64,000 nt of DNA from Hallerella sp964397425 (GTDB lineage Bacteria > Fibrobacterota > Fibrobacteria > Fibrobacterales > Fibrobacteraceae). Positions 55,418 through 64,000 of this stretch are shown one piece after another (position 1 is the stretch's first letter; every line of letters begins with the position of its first letter). The notes beneath the pieces were generated by a model. That model had not been told where the DNA came from and searched no databases. It saw only the letters and a list, made by a program, of their open reading frames with translations. Location: contig CAYNID010000003.1 in assembly GCA_964397425.1 (NCBI GenBank), positions 62,001 to 126,000 on the forward strand, given 5' to 3'. Both the position numbers and the translations under genes were made by a program.

Positions 55418-56317
55418 CTATTGCGGAATTCCCGCCATAGTAACAACAGCAATTCCATCTTGGTTTTCTACAATTTTCACAGCAGCAGAATTGGCAAAGG
55501 TGTGCATATAGCAATGATGAACGGTTAAAAGCAAGTCCTGCAATCGTGGATCATCTTCCAAATTGAGAATTTTCAATCCACATTCTTTTGCAGCATCGAT
55601 AGAAAGGTGTCTCGCATGAACCTTTGTACTTTCGTGTTCATTCAACTTGTCTATTACGGCTTTTGCCTTAATTTTATTGTCCTTATCATCAGCAAACATA
55701 ATGCGTTCCAATTGATTTTGGACTATTTCACTTGAAAGTTCAATTGCTTTTTTACATTCACCTAAAAGTGTTGGATGATACTTGCTCAGAATGCATTGCC
55801 ATGCAGGAAGCGAGCCGGGATCTTTCTTTATTGCTGCAATGGCGTCTTCAAATTCTTTTAATATGGAATGACATGGGATTCCCCCAAATTGAGGGTCAAT
55901 GGGACCAATGCTGGATTCTTTCCCCATATAAATGTATTTGGCCGAGCAAGCGATCATGGTTCCCGCCGACATCGCCAACTGCGGAATAAACGCCTGTATG
56001 TTTCCTTCAAACATACGTTGCAAATAATCAATGATTGATTCCGTTGCAGCGATGTCACCTCCCGGCGTGTGTAAAATTAAATCAAGACCTAGTTTTCTAT
56101 CCATCTTGTCGATGGTCGCCATTAATCCATTTTTGTCGTCATCATTTATGGCTGTTTTTGCACTTCCGCTTTTTTGAAGCCATCCAGAATAATAAGCTAT
56201 GGTATTTCGTTTGCGATATTCGGAAAAATTTTTCAAGTGATTTCGACGGACAAAGTCCAAAGCATTCTTCCGTTCGCAATTCTGAATTTCTGTTAAGACT
56301 TCATTCCAATTAGGCAT
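55418..56317 (-). CDS. SDH-family Clp-fold serine protease
   Basis: The 299-residue protein has the Clp/SppA-like core: LILHTPGGDIAATESI near residue 81, a nucleophile Ser117 in PQLAMSAGTMIACSAKYIYM, and an aspartate in IGPIDPQFGGIP near residue 141. This matches the SDH (serine dehydrogenase) proteinase group of ATP-independent serine proteases; no signal peptide is seen. It lies within the restriction operon, between a small protein and hsdR, with a strong GGAGGGGG site upstream. The role here is unknown; one option is control of restriction activity by proteolysis. Confidence 0.85.
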   Translation of the reverse strand: MPNWNEVLTEIQNCERKNALDFVRRNHLKNFSEYRKRNTIAYYSGWLQKSGSAKTAINDDDKNGLMATIDKMDRKLGLDLILHTPGGDIAATESIIDYLQRMFEGNIQAFIPQLAMSAGTMIACSAKYIYMGKESSIGPIDPQFGGIPCHSILKEFEDAIAAIKKDPGSLPAWQCILSKYHPTLLGECKKAIELSSEIVQNQLERIMFADDKDNKIKAKAVIDKLNEHESTKVHARHLSIDAAKECGLKILNLEDDPRLQDLLLTVHHCYMHTFANSAAVKIVENQDGIAVVTMAGIPQ

Positions 56318-56328
56318 ACCCCCTCCAT

Positions 56329-56511
56329 CTAGCGAGTTGTCGCATTTACAGCATAAGCAATATCAAAATCCTCGTATAGCGAGAACTTTTTGAAATTTCC
56401 TTGCGAATCTATGGCGGATTCTTGAGAAACAGGCATAGAATCAAACCCCTTCAGCATATTGATCAAGGTTTTATTCAACTCATCTGCGGACATCTCTGAA
56501 ATTTTTTTCAT
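56329..56511 (-). CDS. Small 60-residue protein next to the protease
   Basis: This frame of 60 codons has an AAGGATG site and sits 11 bases before the protease start, within the same direction and unit. The sequence is acidic, helical at the N-terminus (ISEMSADELNKTLINMLKGF) and shows no signal or known motif. It could be an adaptor or a substrate of the protease, or a small antitoxin-like partner, but nothing in the sequence decides this. The 135 bases to hsdS contain no other gene. Confidence 0.6.
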   Translation of the reverse strand: MKKISEMSADELNKTLINMLKGFDSMPVSQESAIDSQGNFKKFSLYEDFDIAYAVNATTR

Positions 56512-56646
56512 AAAACAACATCCTTTAATTGAGGTCGTGCGTCCAATAGCGATTTTCTATACATATGAATATATAATAATATTTAATAACAGATTAACAA
56601 CATTAAAGTATCTTATCAGCTTTGTAGACCATTCAGCCCAACCACT

Positions 56647-58682
<2,036 letters not shown>

Positions 58683-58696
58683 TTTCCAGGTCTCCG

Positions 58697-59083
58697 TTAA
58701 ACATTTTTCAAAATCAGCGGAATCAATGAAGAGTCCAAAGTGTCAAAAGCAAAGCATTTTTTGCCCAAATCTTTTAAACTCGCTCCAATGTGATACAAAT
58801 GCCGCATTGTGACGCCATGCTCTGTAAAGGCATAAGGAAGTTTTCGGGTTCCGCCCCAACTTGAAGTCGCATTTTGCGACATCAAGAAATTAAACTCTTT
58901 ATCTGTCAGCTGGAAACAGAATTCTTCGGGAAATCTTTCAATATTGCGCTTGACCTGCTCATTCAAGCGCCTTGTTTCAACGCCGTACAATTCCGCCAAA
59001 TCACGATCAATCATAACCTGCCGATTTCTGATTGTGAGAATTTTGTTTTCTATGTTTGTTTGTACGACTGCCTCATTTTGCAT
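58697..59083 (-). CDS. ORF6N-domain protein, shortened
   Basis: The 128-residue protein has an ORF6N domain (IRNRQVMIDRDLAELYGVET, RNIERFPEEFCFQLTDKEF and YAFTEHGVTM), a DNA-binding domain of phage and accessory proteins. The C-terminus goes from GVTMRHLYHIGASLKDLGKK directly into the last segment, while longer family members carry a further helical region there, so an internal deletion is likely. It lies between a copied hsdS start and hsdS itself. Its stop is 14 bases before the hsdS start. Confidence 0.85.
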   Translation of the reverse strand: MQNEAVVQTNIENKILTIRNRQVMIDRDLAELYGVETRRLNEQVKRNIERFPEEFCFQLTDKEFNFLMSQNATSSWGGTRKLPYAFTEHGVTMRHLYHIGASLKDLGKKCFAFDTLDSSLIPLILKNV

Positions 59084-59086
59084 AAT

Positions 59087-59137
59087 TTATCTCCACCCAT
59101 GACAAAGTTCTTTTATCAGTTCATCTAGTTTTGTCAT
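59087..59137 (-). pseudogene. Copy of the hsdS start (16-codon mini-frame) before ORF6N
   Basis: ATG at 59137 opens a short frame, MTKLDELIKELCHGWR, that ends with TAA three bases before the ORF6N start. Together with its upstream region it matches the hsdS start: 51 bases (59101-59151) differ from 58646-58696 at only three positions, including the CGGAGA ribosome-binding site. It is a remnant of hsdS and could act as a coupling leader for ORF6N. Confidence 0.85.
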
Positions 59138-59138
59138 T

Positions 59139-59993
59139 TTACAGTTCTCCGATTTGCAAATTTGAAAAGTTCGAAACAGGAATTTCAAGTTCAGAAATTG
59201 TTGTAAGTTGCTTGACTGCGGTTTGACGCAAAAGTTCAAGGCGTTTTGGCTGGTCAATTTTTTGTTCAATCAAAATAGCGTTATAACTTTCAAGATTTGC
59301 GAGAACCAAAAGCTGGCTTATTGTTGCATCGTCGCGGACATTTCCTTTTTTATTTGGATTTTTTACCCGCCATTCTTTTGCCGTCATCCCAAAAAGAGCA
59401 ACGTTCAGCATATCGGCTTCGTCCGCATAAACATAAGATTTTTGCTGCGGAGTAAGTTCGGTCGGAATCAGATTTTGTTTTATTGCGTCAGTATGGATTT
59501 TGTAATTGAGTTTTGAAAGTTCACGGTTAAGATTCCAATTCAACGAAAGGCGGCTGTTTTCATCGGACTTTAGACGCTTATAATCCTTTATGATGTACAA
59601 CTTAAACTCTGGCGAAAGCCATGATGCAAATTCCAAGGCGATATCACTATGAGCAAAAATTCCGCCGCCATAACGTCCAGACTTTGTGATTATTCCTTTT
59701 CCGTTCAGTTCATCATTCCATTTTTTGATAGAAAACGTGAATGCATTGCTTCCTGCGCCACTTTTAAACGTATCGAATTCGCTACGTTTAAAATCTGGAT
59801 TATGCAGAGTTTCCCAAAGCCCTAAGAATTCAACAATATCACGACCACGAAGCCAAGTATGAATTGTAATTCGTGGATCTGCACTTCTGTAACGTGCAAT
59901 GTCCGTAAGTGAGATGAACTCATTTTCAAAATCGGTCGTGTAAATGCCGATCTCAATTCCTTGTGCGTGTATGGTTTCCTTTATTTGCTTCAT
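59139..59993 (-). CDS. KilA-N-domain protein
   Basis: The 284-residue protein has an N-terminal KilA-N domain (residues 1-125) with EFISLTDIARYRSADPR, HTWLRGRDIVEFLGLWETLH and a conserved SGRYGGGIFAHSDIALEFAS, followed by ASWLSPEFKLYIIKDYKRLK and a helical C-terminus. KilA-N is a DNA-binding domain of phage antirepressors and of proteins associated with mobile elements and defence loci. Its stop lies inside the duplicated hsdS ribosome-binding site. The local base composition is AT-rich compared with the chromosome outside the locus. Confidence 0.92.
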   Translation of the reverse strand: MKQIKETIHAQGIEIGIYTTDFENEFISLTDIARYRSADPRITIHTWLRGRDIVEFLGLWETLHNPDFKRSEFDTFKSGAGSNAFTFSIKKWNDELNGKGIITKSGRYGGGIFAHSDIALEFASWLSPEFKLYIIKDYKRLKSDENSRLSLNWNLNRELSKLNYKIHTDAIKQNLIPTELTPQQKSYVYADEADMLNVALFGMTAKEWRVKNPNKKGNVRDDATISQLLVLANLESYNAILIEQKIDQPKRLELLRQTAVKQLTTISELEIPVSNFSNLQIGEL

Positions 59994-60074
59994 TTTCTTT
60001 TTTCGACTTTTTATATATTCTACTTTAAATTTCGAGTTTTAGCCACTTTTCCTTCCGCCTGCATTGTCAGTTGA

Positions 60075-60140
60075 TTAGTCCGAACAAAGTTCTTTTATCA
60101 GTTCGCCAGCCTTGTCGGCAGACAGGTCTAGTTTTGACAT
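60075..60140 (-). pseudogene. Second copy of the hsdS start (21-codon mini-frame) after the PIN toxin
   Basis: ATG at 60140 overlaps the toxin stop (TAATG) and opens MSKLDLSADKAGELIKELCS, ending after one further codon with TAA. The last 21 bases before that end, GAACTGATAAAAGAACTTTG plus T (60084-60104), equal those of the hsdS start. The form with the LSADKAG insert looks like a different hsdS allele, of which only the first 21 codons remain. Confidence 0.8.
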
Positions 60141-60559
60141 TACGCTTGTTCCATAAGTTTTACAAAATCATCAGGAGAAACAACGGGAGTTTTGCTTTCT
60201 GAAAAATCCTTTGAGTTTCTTGTGATTATATAATCCGCAAAGACTTCACCGGCGCATTTTGACTGTATGCAGTCTTCAAAGTCTGTGAACTTTTCTTCAT
60301 TCAGACTTTCAATAATTTTATGCTTGTCAACAGAAACCACGTCAAGAATATCAAGCAAATCAAGAAGAATCCGCCTGCGCTCTACCTGCGAAAAATCTTT
60401 TCTAAGAATATAAAAAATATCAGGGACTGCATTCGCCGCAATAAATCCCTGAACCTTTCCTTCTGTGCAATAATTGTCTATGATTTTTTCAGCGGACACA
60501 AAACTCGCTCTTCCGGCAAGATAATCAATCACAATGTTTGTATCAATAAGAATCACCAT
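60140..60559 (-). CDS. PIN-domain toxin (VapC-like)
   Basis: The 139-residue protein starts MVILIDTNIVIDYLAGR with the first acidic residue of the PIN active site. Further acidic positions occur in KFTDFEDCIQSKCAG and the last part has ADYIITRNSKDF. PIN toxins cleave RNA, mostly tRNA. The ATG at 60559 is preferred over the frame from 60610, since the latter lies inside the antitoxin gene. It overlaps the antitoxin gene by 17 bases, the usual antitoxin-first order. Confidence 0.9.
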   Translation of the reverse strand: MVILIDTNIVIDYLAGRASFVSAEKIIDNYCTEGKVQGFIAANAVPDIFYILRKDFSQVERRRILLDLLDILDVVSVDKHKIIESLNEEKFTDFEDCIQSKCAGEVFADYIITRNSKDFSESKTPVVSPDDFVKLMEQA

Positions 60560-60785
60560 AACGCTCGTCCCGCCATTGCGAAAGTTCTTTTTTATAGTCA
60601 AAGTCCGCATTCAGTTTTCCCCGGAACTGTTGCAAATCAAGGCTTGCTTTTCTTCGGCGCGAAAGATTTTTGGCTTCCTCGTCCGTTTTGTCAGAAAGAT
60701 TCTGCATTATTTTTATCACAAACTCCACATTTTCATCAGAAAGCGACTCAATCATTGCAACGGCTTTTTCTTTTACAAAAGTCAT
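60543..60785 (-). CDS. Antitoxin of the PIN toxin pair
   Basis: The 80-residue protein is rich in charged residues and has a helical N-terminus (KEKAVAMIESLSDENVEFVI) and a C-terminal toxin-wrapping tail ending in QWRDERYGDSY. This suits the antitoxins that pair with PIN toxins. The start has an AGGAG site and a -10 element upstream. Name and DNA-binding fold cannot be told from the sequence alone. Confidence 0.82.
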   Translation of the reverse strand: MTFVKEKAVAMIESLSDENVEFVIKIMQNLSDKTDEEAKNLSRRRKASLDLQQFRGKLNADFDYKKELSQWRDERYGDSY

Positions 60786-60803
60786 AGGCTTCTCCTGCTT
60801 CTA

Positions 60804-60809
60804 ATTATA
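60804..60809 (-). promoter_or_regulatory. -10 element of the antitoxin-toxin pair
   Basis: TATAAT is seen on the minus strand about 20 bases before the antitoxin start, with AGGAG between them. The -35 region is weak (CTTACG-like). The 154 bases between hsdM and the antitoxin hold no gene; the pair may therefore have its own promoter inside the hsd operon. Confidence 0.55.
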
Positions 60810-60939
60810 GCATATATTTTTATCGTAAGCCACGTAATCCTTTCTCCAGCATTTTGCAGTGCTAAGGACCATAGCAGTCTTTTTTGTCTGCATCTTATAC
60901 ACTAAAAATTCAATTCTATTGTTCACTTTCTTTCCATAG

Positions 60940-62511
60940 TTAAGAGTTTCCCCCTTCAATCTCCGCGACAATTCTGTCTATTTCCTTGCGCAAAACATCT
61001 TCCCGTGCGACAATTTCAGAAATTTCTTTGTTCAAGACTTTGATGTCGATTTTTTCGCGGGTGTCTTTGGCTTCCACATAGCTTGACACGGAAAGGTTGT
61101 AGTCCTGTTCGGCGACATCATTGTTGCGTACCAACTTCGCAAAATACTTTTTGTCTTTGCGATTCACCCAACCATTTACAATATTTTCAATGTTTTCCTG
61201 AGTCAACTTGTTGGAATTGGTGACTTTTACACATTCCCGACTCGCATCCAAAAAGAGAATTTTCCCATCGACCTTGTTCTTTTTCAACACCATGATACAA
61301 GTCGCAATGGACGTTCCAAAAAACAAATTTTCCGGAAGTTGGATAATCGCATCCACAAAGTTGTTGTCCACAAGATATTGCCGGATTTTCTTTTCTGCAC
61401 CGCCGCGATACATAATCCCCGGAAAACAGACGATAGAAGCTGTTCCATCCGTCGAAAGCCAATTGAGCGCATGCATGACAAAAGCCAAATCCGCTTTTGA
61501 TTTAGGCGCAAGAACTCCCGCAGGCGCATAACGCGGATCGTTTATTAACGTCGCGTCACTGTCCCCGTCCCACTTGACGCTGTAAGGCGGGTTAGAAACA
61601 ATCGCTTCAAACGGTTCATCGTCCCAATGTTTTGGAGACGTCAACGTGTCACCCAGGGCTATGTCAAATTCATTGTAGGCGACATCGTGCAAAAACATAT
61701 TGATACGGCAAAGATTATACGTCGTCAAGTTGATTTCCTGCCCATAAAAACCTTGACGAACGCCATTGGGACCTAAAATTTTACGTGCTTTCAACAGCAA
61801 CGAGCCCGAACCCGCCGCAGGGTCGTAAATCTTTCTGATTTTCTTTTTTCCATAAACGGCAATGCGCACCAGCAACTCGGAGACTTCTTGCGGCGTAAAA
61901 TATTCTCCACCTGATTTTCCCGCATTACTCGCATACATTCCCATCAAAAATTCATAAGCGTCCCCAAACGCATCAATCGTATTGTCTTGATAATTGCCCA
62001 GCTTCATTTCGGCAACACCGCGCATCAGTTTAACCAACTTGTCACACTTTTGCGCAACCGTTTTTCCCAGCTTGTTGCTGTTTACATCAAAATCGTCAAA
62101 AAGGCCCGCGATATCCTCTTCAGAAGCCGTCCCTTTCGCCGAACCCTCTACAAATTTGAAAACCTTTTCCAAAGTCATGTTGAGATTTTCATCTTTATCC
62201 GCCCGTTTCAACACATTGCCAAAAAGTTGACTGGGCAACATGAAAAAACCTCTTTCTTCAACTACCATGCCCTGAATATCTTTTGCGTCTTCATCCGAAC
62301 AATTTGCGTAATCAAAATCCTTTTCTCCAGAAGCCCACTGATTTTCGTTGATGTAATTGACCAAATTTTCGGAAATGTATCGATAAAACAGCATCCCAAG
62401 TACATACTGTTTGAAATCCCAGCCATCAATCGCCCCGCGAAGGTCGTTGGCGATATTCCAAATGACGCGATGAAGCTCCGCCCGTTCTTGTTCTTTTTTG
62501 TTGTCTATCAT
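60940..62511 (-). CDS. hsdM: Type I restriction enzyme, methyltransferase subunit M
   Basis: The 523-residue adenine methyltransferase has an N-terminal HsdM domain (WDFKQYVLGMLFYRYISENL), the SAM-binding KIYDPAAGSGSLLLKA near residue 227 and the catalytic IVSNPPYSVKWD (NPPY) near 305. Residues 235-330 and the C-terminal region follow the family order, ending in a coiled coil. It methylates adenine in the target selected by HsdS. The ATG at 62511 gives the family start and has an AAAGGA site; the frame from 62658 is not supported. Confidence 0.97.
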   Translation of the reverse strand: MIDNKKEQERAELHRVIWNIANDLRGAIDGWDFKQYVLGMLFYRYISENLVNYINENQWASGEKDFDYANCSDEDAKDIQGMVVEERGFFMLPSQLFGNVLKRADKDENLNMTLEKVFKFVEGSAKGTASEEDIAGLFDDFDVNSNKLGKTVAQKCDKLVKLMRGVAEMKLGNYQDNTIDAFGDAYEFLMGMYASNAGKSGGEYFTPQEVSELLVRIAVYGKKKIRKIYDPAAGSGSLLLKARKILGPNGVRQGFYGQEINLTTYNLCRINMFLHDVAYNEFDIALGDTLTSPKHWDDEPFEAIVSNPPYSVKWDGDSDATLINDPRYAPAGVLAPKSKADLAFVMHALNWLSTDGTASIVCFPGIMYRGGAEKKIRQYLVDNNFVDAIIQLPENLFFGTSIATCIMVLKKNKVDGKILFLDASRECVKVTNSNKLTQENIENIVNGWVNRKDKKYFAKLVRNNDVAEQDYNLSVSSYVEAKDTREKIDIKVLNKEISEIVAREDVLRKEIDRIVAEIEGGNS

Positions 62512-62589
62512 TTTGATTCCTTTCGTTTTCCTAAAAAATAAATAAACTTCCCCAACGGTAAATTCATCAGAAAAATTTCCCCATAAAAA

Positions 62590-62619
62590 AGAAACGGCCT
62601 CACTTGCAAAGTGAAGCCG
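62590..62619 (-). terminator. Terminator after cysK
   Basis: CGGCTTCACTT and AAGTGAGGCCG form an 11-bp stem with one wobble pair and a TGC loop, followed by TTTCTTTTTT on the minus strand. It lies 20 bases after the cysK stop and separates it from hsdM. Confidence 0.85.
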
Positions 62620-62639
62620 CATTGAAGCATTCAAAAGGA

Positions 62640-63560
62640 TTAAGCTTCGAAAAGCCACGTCGAAAGATAACGTTCACCCGTATCCGGGAGCAGCGCAACT
62701 ATCGTCTTTCCTTTATTTTCCGGGCGTTTCGCAATCGTCAACGCCGCTTCAAGAGCCGCCCCCGAAGAAATCCCTATCAAAAGGCCCTCTTCTTTTGCAG
62801 CACGGCGCGCAATGGTCCCCGCCTTGACGTCATTTGTCAAATAAATTTCATCAATGACCGCCGGGTCGTAAACTTTGGGGACAAATCCCGGGCCGATGCC
62901 CTGGATTTTATGCGGTCCCGCCGGCTGTCCAGAAAGCACCGCCGAAGAATCCGGCTCCACAACGACGACTTTCACATTCTTGTTTTGACTTTTCAGATAC
63001 TTGCCAACGCCTGTCACCGTTCCCGCCGTTCCTGCCGCAGAAACGAAAACGTCGACTTTGCCCTCGGTGTCTTTCCAGATTTCAGGTCCTGTCGTCCGGA
63101 AATGGACATCCGGATTCGCCGGATTTTCAAATTGCTGCGGGATAAAGGAATTCGGCGTTTTTTCGGCAAGCTCGGCAGCTTTCGCGATAGCTCCCTTCAT
63201 GCCCGATTTGCCGTCGGTCAGCACCAGTTCCGCGCCCAAGGCGGCGAGGAGTTTGCGGCGCTCCACGCTCATAGTTTCCGGCATGGTGAGGATGATGCGG
63301 TAACCCTTGACTGCAGCCACATAAGCGAGCCCTATGCCCGTGTTTCCGCTGGTCGGTTCAATGATGACGGAGCCTTTTTTCAACTTTCCGTCTTTTTCCG
63401 CCGCTTCAATCATCGCGAGCGCAACGCGGTCTTTGACACTTGAAAGCGGATTGAACGATTCCACTTTGACATAAACTTCGGCTTCGCCGTCGTTCAACTT
63501 GTTGATGCGGACCAGGGGAGTGTTTCCGATAAGATCCGTAATTTGATTCACTTTCGCCAT
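62640..63560 (-). CDS. cysK: Cysteine synthase (O-acetylserine sulfhydrylase)
   Basis: The 306-residue PLP enzyme makes cysteine from O-acetylserine and sulfide. The PLP lysine is in NPLSSVKDRVALAM (near residue 44), substrate binding in EPTSGNTGIGLAYVAA, and the phosphate loop reads SAAGTAGTVTGVG, with Ala where most members have Gly (GTGGT). The C-terminal GISSGAALEAAL and LPDTGERYLST are conserved. GGAGGTG precedes the ATG. The altered loop is a conservative change and does not suggest inactivity. Confidence 0.96.
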   Translation of the reverse strand: MAKVNQITDLIGNTPLVRINKLNDGEAEVYVKVESFNPLSSVKDRVALAMIEAAEKDGKLKKGSVIIEPTSGNTGIGLAYVAAVKGYRIILTMPETMSVERRKLLAALGAELVLTDGKSGMKGAIAKAAELAEKTPNSFIPQQFENPANPDVHFRTTGPEIWKDTEGKVDVFVSAAGTAGTVTGVGKYLKSQNKNVKVVVVEPDSSAVLSGQPAGPHKIQGIGPGFVPKVYDPAVIDEIYLTNDVKAGTIARRAAKEEGLLIGISSGAALEAALTIAKRPENKGKTIVALLPDTGERYLSTWLFEA

Positions 63561-63602
63561 GGTGACACCTCCTTGTATTGGGTTCCACGGGAATTTTCAA
63601 AT

Positions 63603-63631
63603 AATTTAAATCGAAGATTCTGGATTGGCAA
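63603..63631 (-). promoter_or_regulatory. Probable cysK promoter
   Basis: On the minus strand TTGCCA (63626-63631) and TAAATT (63603-63608) are separated by 17 bases, about 40 bases before the cysK start. Confidence 0.6.
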
Positions 63632-63678
63632 GGCTAATTCCTACTTTTTTAATTGTTTTTGTATAATTTTACAGAAAT

Positions 63679-64000
63679 TCACTTCAGCCGGTCGAATTTT
63701 TTCATTTCTTTGTCCAAAAGGACATCGACAAACTTCGCATAAATCAGAGTCGTTTCCAAGTTGCGGTGCCCCAACAGCTTGCTCGTGACCGGTAGCGGAA
63801 TTCCGATGGTAATGCACGTCGTCGCGAACGTGTGCCGCGCCATGTGGCAGTGCACATACCGTGAAACGCCCAGTTTCCGGACAGCCCGGCGGAGCCTTTT
63901 GTTGAACGTCGAATTGTCCGGAATGCGAAAGATGCAGCCATCCACCCTGCGGGGCAATAAAAGCCTCGCTTGGGCAGGAATCGGAATGTAAACGGGATCG
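63679..64000 (-). CDS. Tyrosine recombinase (phage integrase family), partial at 5' end
   Basis: The frame is open to the window edge and its start lies outside. About 106 C-terminal residues are visible, with the second active-site box VHCHMARHTFATTCITIG (H-x2-R) and the third, LLGHRNLETTLIYAKFVD, holding the His and the nucleophile Tyr. These fit a site-specific recombinase of the type found on Bacteroidota-like mobile elements and islands. It ends 120 bases from cysK. A role in moving the neighbouring restriction locus is possible but cannot be shown. Confidence 0.9.
   Translation of the reverse strand, partial: DPVYIPIPAQARLLLPRRVDGCIFRIPDNSTFNKRLRRAVRKLGVSRYVHCHMARHTFATTCITIGIPLPVTSKLLGHRNLETTLIYAKFVDVLLDKEMKKFDRLK

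Noticed and set aside
62640..63560. cysK inactivated by a changed phosphate loop (GTAGT instead of GTGGT)
   Set aside because: Gly to Ala is conservative, the PLP lysine and other motifs are intact, and promoter and terminator are in place.

Overview
The window looks like a chromosomal contig from a member of the Fibrobacterota (a Fibrobacter-like gut bacterium) or a close relative. The reasons are a SprA/Sov-type type IX secretion protein of 2257 residues, a GlgE maltosyltransferase, a DUF4954 beta-helix protein, a LemA pair, Gram-negative envelope genes (waaA, mlaD, outer-membrane barrel) and roughly 50% GC. The phylum call is an inference from gene content, not from a marker-gene comparison. 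The sequence contains a run of exactly 100 N (58079-58178), so it comes from a scaffolded assembly.

Layout. Positions 1-23.8 kb are read almost entirely from the minus strand: the end of a lamin-tail lipoprotein gene, rpmB, the overlapping chain ispH-waaA-methyltransferase-ABC exporter, a plus-strand tRNA-Glu, an acyl-ACP thioesterase, two half-size chromate-transporter proteins, sprA, a LemA pair, a MacB-like ABC pair, glgE and leuS. Positions 23.9-45.5 kb are mixed: an outer-membrane barrel, M48 protease and DUF4954, glycosyltransferase, hemE, prmA, a drug/metabolite transporter, a lytic transglycosylase, ptsI/ptsH, mlaD, trmH, two M16 peptidases, a thioredoxin-fold TPR protein, a plus-strand operon of a zinc-ribbon protein, two related membrane-anchored proteins and a PerM-family protein. 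Positions 45.6-52.2 kb hold an HU gene, a non-coding repeat patch, an RHS-like lipoprotein, DUF167, DivIVA-like, galE, uup and sodB.

The most interesting region is 52.2-62.5 kb, a type I restriction-modification island on the minus strand that is more AT-rich than its surroundings. Its order is hsdM, antitoxin, PIN toxin, KilA-N protein, ORF6N protein, hsdS, a 60-residue protein, a Clp-fold serine protease, hsdR. hsdS looks split, but only because a placeholder gap sits inside a 12-bp repeat array (TAEL repeats). Read through the gap, it is one gene with three target-recognition domains. A second repeat, eight copies of a 4-bp unit, lies between domains 2 and 3, and both alternative frames stop directly after it. 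Slippage would therefore switch between a normal two-domain and an extended three-domain specificity subunit. Copies of the hsdS ribosome-binding site and first codons recur before ORF6N and before the KilA-N gene, as if each accessory gene had been inserted at the hsdS start.

The right end carries cysK and the catalytic end of a tyrosine recombinase that runs off the window, which may mark the border of a mobile region. Start codons were reassigned from the longest frame where a ribosome-binding site, a stop-start overlap or family length decided it.
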